Shown: in pieces, positions 25,469-34,425 of the stretch | How positions within the stretch are numbered: the stretch's first letter is position 1 | How the letters are laid out: every line of letters begins with the position of its first letter | From: Sphingobacteriia bacterium 24-36-13 | GTDB taxonomy: Bacteria; Bacteroidota; Bacteroidia; Chitinophagales; Chitinophagaceae | Assembly (NCBI GenBank): GCA_002281875.1 | Contig: NCHN01000005.1 | Coordinates: forward strand, 34,272-98,271 | Length of the DNA: 64,000 nucleotides | Direction: 5' to 3' | Made by a program: the position numbers and the translations under genes | Notes under the pieces: generated by a model | Told to the model about the DNA's origin: nothing | Seen by the model: the letters and a program-made list of their open reading frames with translations, nothing else | Databases searched by the model: none

Positions 25469-26236
25469 ATGAATTTAGTGGAGAGAATAAAGAATATACG
25501 CGTTGTACGATCGTTCGTTTATGGAATAGTAGGAATGGCAACATATCCTGGTCTTGCTTTAATTAATTCTATTAAAATTGAAGGGACTGAACATTTGCGT
25601 AAACTTCCAAAAAACAATGTGCTCTTCGTGAGCAATCATCAAACTTATTTTGCAGATGTAATCACTTTTATCCATATTTTTTGTGCGGTAAAATGGCGGA
25701 AGCAAAATAAATTGGGATTGCCTTATTACTTATTGAATCCTTTTACGAATATCTATTTTGTTGCTGCGGAAGAAACCATGAATGGGAGTATGATTAGTCG
25801 GCTATTTAAGTTGGCTGGTGCGCTAACTGTTAAAAGAACATGGAGAGCAGAAGGCCAAGATATTAGTAGAAATAGAGATGAGTCTGATACTCAAAAAATT
25901 GATCAGGCGCTTAATAAAAGTTGGGTAATTACGTTCCCTCAAGGAACTACTAAGCCATTCGCTCCAGGAAGAAGGGGTACAGCACATATTATTAAGAATA
26001 ATCAACCAGTAGTTGTACCTGTAGTAATTAATGGTTTTTGGAGGGCGTTTACTAAAAAAGGATTGAGCTTTAAAAAGAAAGGATCTCTTTTATCCGTAAG
26101 ATTTAAAGAGCCTTTGATAATTGATTATACTCATTCTGTAGATCAAATACTAGATCAAGTGATGGAAGCAATTGAGCAAAGCAAGAACTTCATGCTCAAA
26201 GGCAAACACCACTTAATGAGTAAATTAGATAAATAG
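25469..26236 (+). CDS. 1-acyl-sn-glycerol-3-phosphate acyltransferase (PlsC family)
   Basis: 255 aa from ATG 25469; the earlier in-frame start adds non-conserved residues overlapping the divergent promoter. The acyltransferase box NHQTYFADV (NHxxxxD) and the glycerol-phosphate-binding box FPQGTTKPF (in place of FPEGTRS) are present. It esterifies lysophosphatidic acid or a related acceptor at the inner membrane. The E-to-Q and R-to-T changes in the second box suggest altered acceptor handling. Ends 5 bp from the convergent thioesterase. Confidence 0.85.
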   Translation: MNLVERIKNIRVVRSFVYGIVGMATYPGLALINSIKIEGTEHLRKLPKNNVLFVSNHQTYFADVITFIHIFCAVKWRKQNKLGLPYYLLNPFTNIYFVAAEETMNGSMISRLFKLAGALTVKRTWRAEGQDISRNRDESDTQKIDQALNKSWVITFPQGTTKPFAPGRRGTAHIIKNNQPVVVPVVINGFWRAFTKKGLSFKKKGSLLSVRFKEPLIIDYTHSVDQILDQVMEAIEQSKNFMLKGKHHLMSKLDK

Positions 26237-26241
26237 GGTAA

Positions 26242-26760
26242 TTAAGCTTCCTTAAAAAATAGTGCTTTTAATTCGTTGGCATCGTCTGGTTTCATTTTAC
26301 CAGCTAAAATTAGCCTCAATTGTCTTCTTCTCAAAGCGCCGTCAAATAATCTTTTCTCGTCTTCCGTTTCAGGTATTAGTGCAGGAACAGTTCTTGGTTT
26401 GCCATTGGGGTCAAGTGCCACAAAAGTGAAGAAAGCTTCATTGCTTTCGTATCTATACTGGTGCAATAAATCTTCGCCCCAAACCTTTATATGAATTTCC
26501 ATTGATGTATTAAATGCCCTACAAACTTTGGCTTCAATATGAACAACGTTTCCCAATTTGATGGGATTTTTAAAACTTAAGTTGTCTACAGAAGCGGTCA
26601 TACTAGGTGTATTGGAGTGTTTGCCAGCAGCAATACCTGCAGCAATATCCATCCAATACATTAACCTTCCACCCATTAAATTTCCAAATGTATTGGTGTC
26701 GTTGGGTAATACCAATTCGTTCATAATGGTAAAACTTTCACTCGACTTTTTTGCTTCCAT
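26242..26760 (-). CDS. Acyl-CoA thioesterase, YciA-like hotdog protein
   Basis: 172 aa. The hotdog-fold active-site segment NTFGNLMGGRLMYWMDIAAGIAA, with its catalytic Asp, is as in YciA/BACH. VDNLSFKNPIKLGNVVHIEA and the RYESNEAFFTFVALD strand follow. It hydrolyses acyl-CoA; the chain-length preference is not readable. The last 40 aa are a basic helical extension. Monocistronic by context. Confidence 0.9.
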   Translation of the reverse strand: MEAKKSSESFTIMNELVLPNDTNTFGNLMGGRLMYWMDIAAGIAAGKHSNTPSMTASVDNLSFKNPIKLGNVVHIEAKVCRAFNTSMEIHIKVWGEDLLHQYRYESNEAFFTFVALDPNGKPRTVPALIPETEDEKRLFDGALRRRQLRLILAGKMKPDDANELKALFFKEA

Positions 26761-26809
26761 AAGTTTTATTTGAGCTGCAAATATAGGTTAGCTAATGTTG
26801 CCTTTTTGT

Positions 26810-27907
26810 TTAAATCGTAACGCTTTCAAGGGATTGTAAAAAGGTGGGATCAACACTGGCGCCAATTCCAGGCTCATCATTCACACTTAATTCCATACCA
26901 CTGTATTTGGCTCCACCTAAAACTGGATCTATTTTGTGGCCTAATAAGCAAGTGTCTAAATCATAATAAATAATATTTGACTTGGCCATTGCAAAATGTA
27001 CTTTGGCAGTGAGGGCTAATCGGCTTTCTAACATACCACCCATCATACAGGGGATATTGTTTTTTTCTGCCACTTCATTTATTTTGATGGCTTCAGCAAT
27101 GCCTCCACTTTTTGCAAATTTAATATTGATAGAGTCGCAAGCTTTGTTGCGAATAATTCTTTCTGCATCATGATGCGTATAAACAGATTCATCTGCCATC
27201 AATGGTATAGGAGATTGAACGCAAAGCTGCGGAAGCAATTCATCATTATAAGTGCGCATGGGTTGTTCACAAAATTCTATATGATATTTTCCTAATTCAG
27301 TTAATGCAGTAATTGCGTCTTCATAAGACCAACCTTGATTGGCGTCAATTCTGATAGTGGTATTATTGCCAATTGCAGTTCTTATGGCTTTAATTCGTTC
27401 AATATCTGTTGCAGGGTCTTTCCCCAATTTAACTTTTATAGTGGCTACACCTTGTTGAGCAAATTCAATGGCTTGTGCTGCCATATTAGACGGAGTATCA
27501 ATTCCAATAGTTAAGTCGCTTACAATCTTTTTTACTGACCCACCTAAATAAGCATACAACGGCTTATTGGCAGCTTTTGCAGCTATATCATGCAAGGCAA
27601 TATCAAACGCACTTTTTGCTGTATAATTTCTTGCTGTAAAACTATCTAATTCTTGCATTCGAGCAGCAATATCAAGTGGATCTTTATGTTTTAAAATGGT
27701 TGCAAAGGCTTTACCCATTTCATAGCAGGTTGCTTGTGTTTCTCCTACAATCATTGGAAAAGCGGAACACTCTCCATATCCAGTGATGCCTTCATTGGTT
27801 TGAATAATTACCAATACATTTTGTGCAAAATCCATTGTGCCTGTTGCTATGGTAAAAGGCACCATCGGAATAGAGTAACGATAAATTTGTGTTGAAGTAA
27901 TTTGCAT
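26810..27907 (-). CDS. Enolase-superfamily dipeptide epimerase (L-Ala-D/L-Glu type)
   Basis: 365 aa from ATG 27907 (MQITSTQIYRY); a second in-frame ATG lies two codons earlier. Muconate-lactonising subgroup signatures: catalytic lysines in TIKVKLGKD (KxK), metal ligands in RIDANQGW, CEQPM and MADESVY, and the second-side lysine in KFAKSGGI. C-terminal MMGGMLESRLALTA is typical of Ala-Glu epimerases that recycle murein peptides. It is 16 bp downstream of the short photolyase-like gene, so it may be the last gene of a three-gene unit, which is an odd partnership. Confidence 0.87.
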   Translation of the reverse strand: MQITSTQIYRYSIPMVPFTIATGTMDFAQNVLVIIQTNEGITGYGECSAFPMIVGETQATCYEMGKAFATILKHKDPLDIAARMQELDSFTARNYTAKSAFDIALHDIAAKAANKPLYAYLGGSVKKIVSDLTIGIDTPSNMAAQAIEFAQQGVATIKVKLGKDPATDIERIKAIRTAIGNNTTIRIDANQGWSYEDAITALTELGKYHIEFCEQPMRTYNDELLPQLCVQSPIPLMADESVYTHHDAERIIRNKACDSINIKFAKSGGIAEAIKINEVAEKNNIPCMMGGMLESRLALTAKVHFAMAKSNIIYYDLDTCLLGHKIDPVLGGAKYSGMELSVNDEPGIGASVDPTFLQSLESVTI

Positions 27908-27923
27908 GAGCAAATCTCTCTAT

Positions 27924-29027
27924 TTATTGGTAATAGCGTTCACATTTTTTCCAATAACTAAAAAAACTTCCATGGTATTGATTTACTTGATCAAATAGCC
28001 AAGCTCGGGGTTCCATTTTGCCAGTATAGTGGGTGTTTAAAGGATGTTCTTTATAAATAAAATTGTCATTGGGCGCCAAGTTCTTAAGGGAGTCAAATGA
28101 TCCTGTATATACTTGTATATCGGGGATATTGTCTTTTGCAAGTGCAAGTATAAAGTCCAATACTTTTTTGCTAATGGGATAGTTATTAAAATGGGCTGGT
28201 TCTAATAATAGAATTCTGTTGGCCATTTTTTTGTTGTGCCAATTGGGGTCCAGATTATAACTATTGTAAACTAAAATAGGTAGGCTGTGGTCTACTAATG
28301 GTGTTTTAGTAGCAGGTAATGCTGTTTCTAGTTTTAATTCTTTGGTTGCTTTTAGTAAAAAAGGAATTTCCAGATTGGGCAATTCTTCATAACTATAATC
28401 AACTATGGTTTTTTGTTGTTTTTTGCTAGTATACTTATTGATATTTTCTTGATTGGCATAGTATTTTTTACTACTAAAACTACCAGCAACCCATTGCCAA
28501 CTCAACATATTACTGGCAAGATCTCCATCTAATAAGTGGTAATACATCCATTTTGCTGGATTAAGCCAATGTGTTTGTGCAATATTGCAAGTTAACATTG
28601 CTGTGTACATTCTTGCATGGTTATGCATATAACCTGTTGCATACAAAGTTTGAATTGCTTCGTCAACAGCTTCAATTCCAGTTTGTGCTTCTTCAATAGC
28701 TGTTGGCATTAAATAATGTGCAATATTTGTTTGATTCTGTTTTAGGTCGGTAAATATTTGAGATTGTTTGTGTTGCCAAACTCTTTGAAAAAATTCTCTC
28801 CAAGCTAACTCTTGTACCAATTTCTCTGAGATATAACGGCCATATTTAGCAACAATGATTTCTTTAATTTGCGGAAGCTGAATAACACCTCTTGAAATAT
28901 AGGGAGATAAATAGGTTACAGCTCCATTCACGAAATTTCTTGTTCTTTCATATTGTTTTGCGTCAATCTGTTCAATTCGTTCAATGATTGAATGATAATC
29001 AGTAGGAAAATGTAAAACTTCATTCAT
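27924..29027 (-). CDS. Photolyase/cryptochrome-like FAD-binding protein with swapped domain order
   Basis: 367 aa. The photolyase FAD-binding domain comes first (about 1-210): ELAWREFFQRVW (73-84), TGYMHNHARMYTAM (131-144) and LLDGDLASNMLSWQWVAGSF (165-184) are close to the family signatures that bind FAD. The N-terminal alpha/beta antenna domain is missing from its usual place. Instead, about 247-361 look alpha/beta (PILVYNSYNLD, ILLLEPAHFNNYP, FFSYWKK) and resemble residues 25-155 of the neighbouring photolyase (LVEEWLFFRQYP, DFYTWQRK). This suggests a circular permutation. It is 4 bp from the second photolyase gene. Repair or light-sensing role not decided. Confidence 0.8.
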   Translation of the reverse strand: MNEVLHFPTDYHSIIERIEQIDAKQYERTRNFVNGAVTYLSPYISRGVIQLPQIKEIIVAKYGRYISEKLVQELAWREFFQRVWQHKQSQIFTDLKQNQTNIAHYLMPTAIEEAQTGIEAVDEAIQTLYATGYMHNHARMYTAMLTCNIAQTHWLNPAKWMYYHLLDGDLASNMLSWQWVAGSFSSKKYYANQENINKYTSKKQQKTIVDYSYEELPNLEIPFLLKATKELKLETALPATKTPLVDHSLPILVYNSYNLDPNWHNKKMANRILLLEPAHFNNYPISKKVLDFILALAKDNIPDIQVYTGSFDSLKNLAPNDNFIYKEHPLNTHYTGKMEPRAWLFDQVNQYHGSFFSYWKKCERYYQ

Positions 29028-29031
29028 ATAA

Positions 29032-30540
29032 TTATAGTTGCTCGTCTAATTTTTGTAAATATTTTTCAGCATTATTTAAGTGAATTGTTTTTTTGGCTTC
29101 CGGCATTTTATCAAAAGTTTTTACCAGCATTCCTAAACGTGGGTTCTGTAAAAAAAAGGATTGATGAACATGCATGAATCTCCAGAATAGACCATCCCAA
29201 ATTGCTTGCCATTCCCCCTTGGGATAATTGCTCATTTTTAGAATATAATTACTGCCGCTGATATATGGTTTTGTAGTCATCATGCCACCATCTGCAAATT
29301 GTGTCATTCCGTACACATTGGGAACCATGACCCAATCGTACGCGTCTACATACATTTCCATAAACCATTGATAAACTTGGTCTGGATCAAACTCGCAGAG
29401 CAACATGAAGTTGCCAATAATCATTAATCGCTCTATATGATGGTTGTAGCCTGTTTGTTGTAGTTTTTGGATGGCATCGTCTAATGGAACAATACCTGTA
29501 GTTCCTTTGTAAAAAGATGTAGGGATTTTTCTTGTGAAGCCCCAGTAATTCCGGGTTCGTTGTTTACTACCGGCTCTTGCATAAACCTGGTAAATAAATT
29601 CCCTCCAGCCGATTATTTGTCTGATGAATCCTTCTAATGAATTGATTGGTATTGCGGCCCTTTTGGCATGGTGTAAGGTTTCCTCTAATACTTGTTGAGG
29701 GGTCAATAATCCAATATTAATTAAAGGGCTCAATACACTATGATGTAAGATTGATTCACCCAAAACCATTGCATCTTCGTAAATGCCAAATTCACTAAAT
29801 CGGGTATTTAAAAATTGGGTTAACCATTCCTGTGCAGATTCAAAACTAATTGGGTAATATCCTTCTATATTATTCTGTTTAAAAGGAGCTGTTTTACTGC
29901 CTGGGTTGTCGGGAAAATGTTGAGTGATGTATTTAGTAGCGGCTTTAATCAACTCATTTTCTCTCATGAAATCACAAATAGGGACTTGCTTGTTTTTCGG
30001 ATACTTATCTCTGTTGTCTGAATCAAAAGTCCATTTTCCACCTTCTGGCTGTAATGCATCATTCACCAATATTTTCCTTGTCTTTCTTTGCCAAGTATAA
30101 AAGTCTGTTTGAAAAAACCTATTTCTCTTTTCGAAGAACGCATCTGTTGTTGAAAGGGTATTTAGGAATCCTGGAGAGTTAAACTGCTCAATTGTTATAT
30201 TATTTTTCTTACAAGATTCTGATAGCCTTTTATCGAGCCAGTTATCTGTTGGATCAACTACTCTAATTTGTGTAACTCCATTTTTTGCTAAATGGTGAAC
30301 TAATTGAAGCACGTTTGAATTAGTGTCACTGGTTTCTACATAATGAACGATGTAGCCTTTATTCTCTAGATTGTTTTTGTATTGCTGCATACTGGCTCTA
30401 TGCAACAAGAGTTTTTGAAAATGAAAAGGGTATTGTCTAAAAAACAGCCATTCTTCTACCAAATAAACGGGAATAGAGGGGACTAATGCTGGTTGCTCTT
30501 TAAATAATTGATGCGGAAAGACGATGCTAACTATATTCAT
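29032..30540 (-). CDS. Cryptochrome/photolyase, PhrB-like (DPRP) family, without Fe-S cysteines
   Basis: 502 aa, prokaryotic (6-4)-photolyase-like family. The N-terminal alpha/beta domain (FPHQLF, EEWLFFRQYPFHFQKL, HRASM) is followed by the helical FAD domain: GWREFIYQVYAR (311-322), NHHIERLMIIGNF (366-378), MYVDAYDWVMVPNVYGM and FADGGMMTTKPYISGSNYI. PhrB binds a 4Fe-4S cluster with four Cys; here the first position is Pro352 by alignment, and the usual YCxxC...ACPFN loop is replaced by NYPKGEWQAIWDGLFWRF (438-455), with no Cys. So the cluster must be absent. Probably cotranscribed with the short photolyase-like gene downstream. Confidence 0.88.
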   Translation of the reverse strand: MNIVSIVFPHQLFKEQPALVPSIPVYLVEEWLFFRQYPFHFQKLLLHRASMQQYKNNLENKGYIVHYVETSDTNSNVLQLVHHLAKNGVTQIRVVDPTDNWLDKRLSESCKKNNITIEQFNSPGFLNTLSTTDAFFEKRNRFFQTDFYTWQRKTRKILVNDALQPEGGKWTFDSDNRDKYPKNKQVPICDFMRENELIKAATKYITQHFPDNPGSKTAPFKQNNIEGYYPISFESAQEWLTQFLNTRFSEFGIYEDAMVLGESILHHSVLSPLINIGLLTPQQVLEETLHHAKRAAIPINSLEGFIRQIIGWREFIYQVYARAGSKQRTRNYWGFTRKIPTSFYKGTTGIVPLDDAIQKLQQTGYNHHIERLMIIGNFMLLCEFDPDQVYQWFMEMYVDAYDWVMVPNVYGMTQFADGGMMTTKPYISGSNYILKMSNYPKGEWQAIWDGLFWRFMHVHQSFFLQNPRLGMLVKTFDKMPEAKKTIHLNNAEKYLQKLDEQL

Positions 30541-30593
30541 AAAGACCTTTTACAACAAAATGCTTTGCTCATTGTTGTACTTAAAACGAATTA

Positions 30594-31310
30594 ATGGAAT
30601 CTTTAAAAGGAAAAATAGTATTGATTGCAGGTTCAACAGGTGGCGTTGGATCACAAGTTGCCAAACAAGTAAGTGCAAGTGGTGCGGTTGTGTTCTTAAC
30701 AGGGCAAAACATGGCTAAATTAGAAGAAGTTGCGTCACAAGCAGGTATTCCTCAAAGTCGTTGTTTTCAAATGGATATCACCAATGAATCGTCTGTAAAT
30801 CATACCGTACAACAAATTTTGGTACAAACCCCTGTGATTAATATTTTGATTAATGCAGCAGGTATTGGGGTTATTAAAACAATGGATGTTCTCAGTAGTG
30901 CTGAGTTTGAACGTACGCTTCAGGTTAATTTGATGGGTGCCTTTTATTTAGTTAAAGCGGTTTTACCTAATATGAAGGAGCAAAAAAAGGGTCTTATTAT
31001 TAATATTCCAGGGGTGCTTGGGAAAGTGCCTATGGCTGGAGCTGCAGCATATAGTGCAAGTAAATATGGCTTGGTGGGTATGATGCAAAGCATTCGGGAA
31101 GAACTCAAAAGAACAGAAATTCGAATTACGAATATTTTCTTGGGCGGCATAGATTCGGCTTTCTGGGACAATATCGATTTAAGGGTTCAGCGAGATAAAA
31201 TGATTGTTGCAGAAGAAGCAGCTAAAGCCATTTGGTTCCTTTGTCAACAGCCTGCAAGCGGGGTAGTTAGTGAAATGGTTTTGCAACCCTTTAATCACCA
31301 AGCTATCTAA
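30594..31310 (+). CDS. Short-chain dehydrogenase/reductase with atypical active site
   Basis: 238 aa, Rossmann fold. The coenzyme loop GSTGGVGSQV (13-22), NAAG (87-90), the active-site Asn112 (QVNLMG) and YSASK (Tyr153, Lys157) are present. The catalytic Ser expected 13 residues before the Tyr is Gly140 (INIPG instead of NISS). Either another residue replaces it or the protein is a weak enzyme. Divergent from the photolyase pair with 53 bp between starts, so co-regulation is possible. Substrate unknown. Confidence 0.85.
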   Translation: MESLKGKIVLIAGSTGGVGSQVAKQVSASGAVVFLTGQNMAKLEEVASQAGIPQSRCFQMDITNESSVNHTVQQILVQTPVINILINAAGIGVIKTMDVLSSAEFERTLQVNLMGAFYLVKAVLPNMKEQKKGLIINIPGVLGKVPMAGAAAYSASKYGLVGMMQSIREELKRTEIRITNIFLGGIDSAFWDNIDLRVQRDKMIVAEEAAKAIWFLCQQPASGVVSEMVLQPFNHQAI

Positions 31311-31390
31311 AAAATTTATATGGTTTTTTAGTTAAATACTACATACTTAAGCATGGAGTACCGATATTTGCTCAACGAACATCTGTTAGT

Positions 31391-32581
31391 ATGAATATTT
31401 CTTTTGACAATACCCAAAATGCATTTGCTTACAAGACTGATAAAGAGTTAAAAGGGGCTAAATTTTTATTTAAAACCATGGAATTTCCCTGGTTTGTAAA
31501 ATTAGGAACCACCCTTACGCCTTATATCATGAAGACTGGGCTGCCATTGGTGAATGGGCTAATTCGTAAGACTATTTTCAAGCAATTTGTAGGGGGAGAA
31601 ACCTTGGAAGAAACAGCAGAAGTTGGAAATGTTTTAGGAAACTATGGAATACAAGTTATTCTTGATTATGGAGTAGAAGGCAAAGAGTCTGAGGAAAGTT
31701 TTGATCATGCCACCGAAGAATTTATTAGAGTAATTAATTATGCCGCTACACAAACCAATATTCCTTTTATTAGTATCAAGGTTACAGGTTTAGCTCGTTT
31801 TGCTTTATTGCAAACCTTGAACGAAGCACCCAGATTAAGAAGCGGAGTGCACGATCATGAAGAAGAAGTAGCAGAATGGGATCGGGTACGAGAAAGAATG
31901 TATACCATCTGTGAAATTGCTGCAGAGAAAAATATTGGGGTTTTAATAGATGCAGAAGAAAGTTGGATTCAAGATCCTATTGATCGATTGTGCATGGAAA
32001 TGATGGAAGTATTCAATAAAGACAAAGTAATCGTATATAACACTATCCAATTATATAGACACGACCGTCTTCATTTTTTACAGTTATCTTATAAAATTGC
32101 AAAGCAGCAACAATTCAAATTAGGCATCAAATTAGTTAGAGGTGCTTATATGGAAAAAGAGCGTGAAAGAGCAAATGAATTGGGTTATGGTTCTCCTATT
32201 CAACCAACAAAGGAAGCAACAGATGCTGATTTTAATTCAGCGGTAAAGTTTTGCTTTGATCACTTAGAAGACATTTCTGTAATCATTGCTTCACATAATG
32301 AAAAAAGTAATTTGCTGGCGGCTGAAATAATGCACGAAAAAAACTTGCCACATAATCACCCTCATGTACATTTCTCTCAGTTGTACGGAATGAGTGATAA
32401 TATTACATTCAATCTGGCCAAAGAGGGATTTAAAGTAAGTAAGTATTTACCTTTTGGTCCTATCAAAGATGTGATTCCTTATCTTATGCGAAGAGCCAAA
32501 GAAAATTCAAGTGTTGCAGGTCAAACTGGACGTGAGTTGTCTTTGATTAAGAAGGAACTAGACAGACGAAAGGCATCATAA
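31391..32581 (+). CDS. Proline dehydrogenase (PRODH)
   Basis: 396 aa, FAD-dependent oxidation of proline to pyrroline-5-carboxylate at the membrane surface. The TIM-barrel signatures are present: IKVTGLARFALL, GVLIDAEESWIQD, LGIKLVRGAYMEKER, IIASHNEKS and the C-terminal FGPIKDVIPYLMRRAKENSSV, with the paired arginines that hold proline. The N-terminal 70 residues are the helical arm of monofunctional PRODH. No P5C dehydrogenase is fused or adjacent, so the second step must be encoded elsewhere. Confidence 0.92.
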   Translation: MNISFDNTQNAFAYKTDKELKGAKFLFKTMEFPWFVKLGTTLTPYIMKTGLPLVNGLIRKTIFKQFVGGETLEETAEVGNVLGNYGIQVILDYGVEGKESEESFDHATEEFIRVINYAATQTNIPFISIKVTGLARFALLQTLNEAPRLRSGVHDHEEEVAEWDRVRERMYTICEIAAEKNIGVLIDAEESWIQDPIDRLCMEMMEVFNKDKVIVYNTIQLYRHDRLHFLQLSYKIAKQQQFKLGIKLVRGAYMEKERERANELGYGSPIQPTKEATDADFNSAVKFCFDHLEDISVIIASHNEKSNLLAAEIMHEKNLPHNHPHVHFSQLYGMSDNITFNLAKEGFKVSKYLPFGPIKDVIPYLMRRAKENSSVAGQTGRELSLIKKELDRRKAS

Positions 32582-32612
32582 AGAATAATCACAATTTCTG
32601 CACAGCAATGAT

Positions 32613-32640
32613 AATGGCCTAAAAATGCGGCCTTTTCGTT
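32613..32640 (+). terminator. Weak hairpin after the proline dehydrogenase gene
   Basis: aatggcc (32613-32619) pairs with ggccttt (32629-32635), with one mismatch, and a short T-rich tail follows. It lies only 12 bp before thyA, so it would be an incomplete stop. Confidence 0.35.
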
Positions 32641-32652
32641 GTTAATTTGCTT

Positions 32653-33447
32653 ATGCAACAGTATCACGATTTATTAAAACATATTTTAGCGAACGGGGTA
32701 GCAAAAACAGACCGTACAGGTACTGGCACCATCAGTTGCTTTGGTTATCAAATGCGCTTTGATTTAGCGAAGGGGTTTCCTCTTGTGACAACAAAAAAAT
32801 TGCATTTAAAAAGTATTATTTACGAGCTGCTTTGGTTTTTAAAAGGGGATACCAATACAAAATACTTGACCGATCATGGGGTGAGTATTTGGAATGAATG
32901 GGCTAATGAAAATGGTGATCTAGGTCCTGTTTATGGTAAGCAATGGAGAAGTTGGGAAGGAGCAGATGGGAAAGTGATTGATCAAATTACAGATGTGCTT
33001 CATCAACTCAAGCATAATCCTGATAGTAGAAGAATGATTGTGAGCGCTTGGAATGTAGGGGAACTCTCTCAGATGGCATTAATGCCTTGTCATAGTTTGT
33101 TTCAATTTTATGTTGCAGACGGAAAACTAAGTTGTCAATTGTATCAACGAAGTGCAGATGTGTTTTTAGGGGTGCCATTTAATATTGCATCTTATGCATT
33201 ACTCACTATGATGATGGCTCAAGTAACAGGGTTGCAATACGGAGACTTTGTTCATAGTTTTGGTGATGTGCATATTTATAATAATCATTTAGATCAAGTT
33301 AATCTTCAATTGAGCAGAGACCCATATCCTTTGCCAACAATGAAATTGAATCCTACTGTTACCAGTATTTTTGATTTTGACTTTAATGATTTCACTTTAG
33401 AAAATTATCAATGTCATCCTGCTATTAAAGCACCTGTTGCCGTTTAA
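32653..33447 (+). CDS. thyA: Thymidylate synthase
   Basis: 264 aa from ATG 32653 ([12 protein letters not shown]), the exact E. coli length; an in-frame TTG two codons earlier is not needed. Methylates dUMP to dTMP using methylene-THF. Visible: [14 protein letters not shown], the folate/nucleotide loop, catalytic Cys in [14 protein letters not shown], the [19 protein letters not shown] signature and terminal APVAV. Followed after 1 bp by folA, which regenerates the folate it oxidises. Confidence 0.97.
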   Translation: MQQYHDLLKHILANGVAKTDRTGTGTISCFGYQMRFDLAKGFPLVTTKKLHLKSIIYELLWFLKGDTNTKYLTDHGVSIWNEWANENGDLGPVYGKQWRSWEGADGKVIDQITDVLHQLKHNPDSRRMIVSAWNVGELSQMALMPCHSLFQFYVADGKLSCQLYQRSADVFLGVPFNIASYALLTMMMAQVTGLQYGDFVHSFGDVHIYNNHLDQVNLQLSRDPYPLPTMKLNPTVTSIFDFDFNDFTLENYQCHPAIKAPVAV

Positions 33448-33448
33448 T

Positions 33449-33946
33449 ATGATTATATCTATAATAGTAGCCGCTTCTACCAACAATGCCGTTGGTTTAA
33501 ATAATCAGTTGCTTTGGCATTTGCCTAATGACATGAAATTCTTTAAGCAAACCACTTGGGCAATGCCTGTAATCATGGGAAGAAAAACCTTTGAATCTTT
33601 ATCAGGTAAACCATTGAATGGAAGATTAAATATTGTTGTAACAAGGCAATTAGACTGGCAGGCAGCCGGTGTACAAAAAGCTTCCTCTTTAGAAGAAGCT
33701 TTGCGGATTGCATCAGAAAATGATTATAAAGAATCTTACATCATTGGAGGTGGCGAATTGTATGCAACTGCATTACCTTTTGCCCATAAAATATATTTAA
33801 CTAGGGTAGATACAATTATTGAAGGAGATACTTTTTTCCCCGCAATAGACACGGATAGTTGGCAACTCACCATGGATGACCCTAAAGATGCGGATGCTAA
33901 ACATGCTTATGCATATCGTTTTCAATGTTGGCAAAAGCATTTATAA
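33449..33946 (+). CDS. folA: Dihydrofolate reductase
   Basis: 165 aa from ATG 33449 (MIISIIVAASTNNAVG). Reduces dihydrofolate made by ThyA. Features: NNQLLWHLPNDMKFFK with the active-site acid, MPVIMGRKTFESL, YIIGGGELYATAL and TRVDTIIEGDTFFP. The thyA-folA pair is tightly coupled, with a 1-bp gap, and a membrane protein gene follows after 2 bp. Confidence 0.96.
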   Translation: MIISIIVAASTNNAVGLNNQLLWHLPNDMKFFKQTTWAMPVIMGRKTFESLSGKPLNGRLNIVVTRQLDWQAAGVQKASSLEEALRIASENDYKESYIIGGGELYATALPFAHKIYLTRVDTIIEGDTFFPAIDTDSWQLTMDDPKDADAKHAYAYRFQCWQKHL

Positions 33947-33948
33947 AT

Positions 33949-34425
33949 ATGCAACTTATTCCATTTCTCTATTTATTATTTGTTCCATTTCTAGTAATTA
34001 TTTCTGTAGTGTATGCCAATACTATTAAAAGTGCATATAGTAAAAGCATATTGCAAATAATGAATATTTTATTATTCATTTATGCCCTTTATCAAATCCG
34101 ATTATTAGTGGGTGTCATCCAATTTTTAAGATCATTAAATTCAGGTCAATCAATCAATGAATTTTGGTTAAATTATATTGATCAGTCGGTGGTGAGAACA
34201 CTTATTTCTATTTTGCTTCCGTTGTGTTTTGTTATACCATTTCTAAGAAAGAGTTTATGGTTTAGCTTAGGTGTAATGGTATATTATTTGGATGGTACCG
34301 CTTTGCCTAATTTTGATATGATTGAATGGGTAATAAAATTTGCCCATTTTTTAAGTTGGTTTTCATTGGTATATGCCCTATTTTGGTTGAAGAAATGGCT
34401 TCCCGTTAATCAAATTCAATCATAA
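33949..34425 (+). CDS. Small integral membrane protein, unknown function
   Basis: 158 aa from ATG 33949. Four or five hydrophobic segments (about 3-24, 35-58, 88-106, 110-126 and 132-150) and few charged residues. I recognise no family motif. It lies 2 bp after folA and shares one base with the next gene (TAATG), which ties it to a folate/methyltransferase transcript. Start chosen because the longer frame runs back into folA. Confidence 0.7.
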   Translation: MQLIPFLYLLFVPFLVIISVVYANTIKSAYSKSILQIMNILLFIYALYQIRLLVGVIQFLRSLNSGQSINEFWLNYIDQSVVRTLISILLPLCFVIPFLRKSLWFSLGVMVYYLDGTALPNFDMIEWVIKFAHFLSWFSLVYALFWLKKWLPVNQIQS

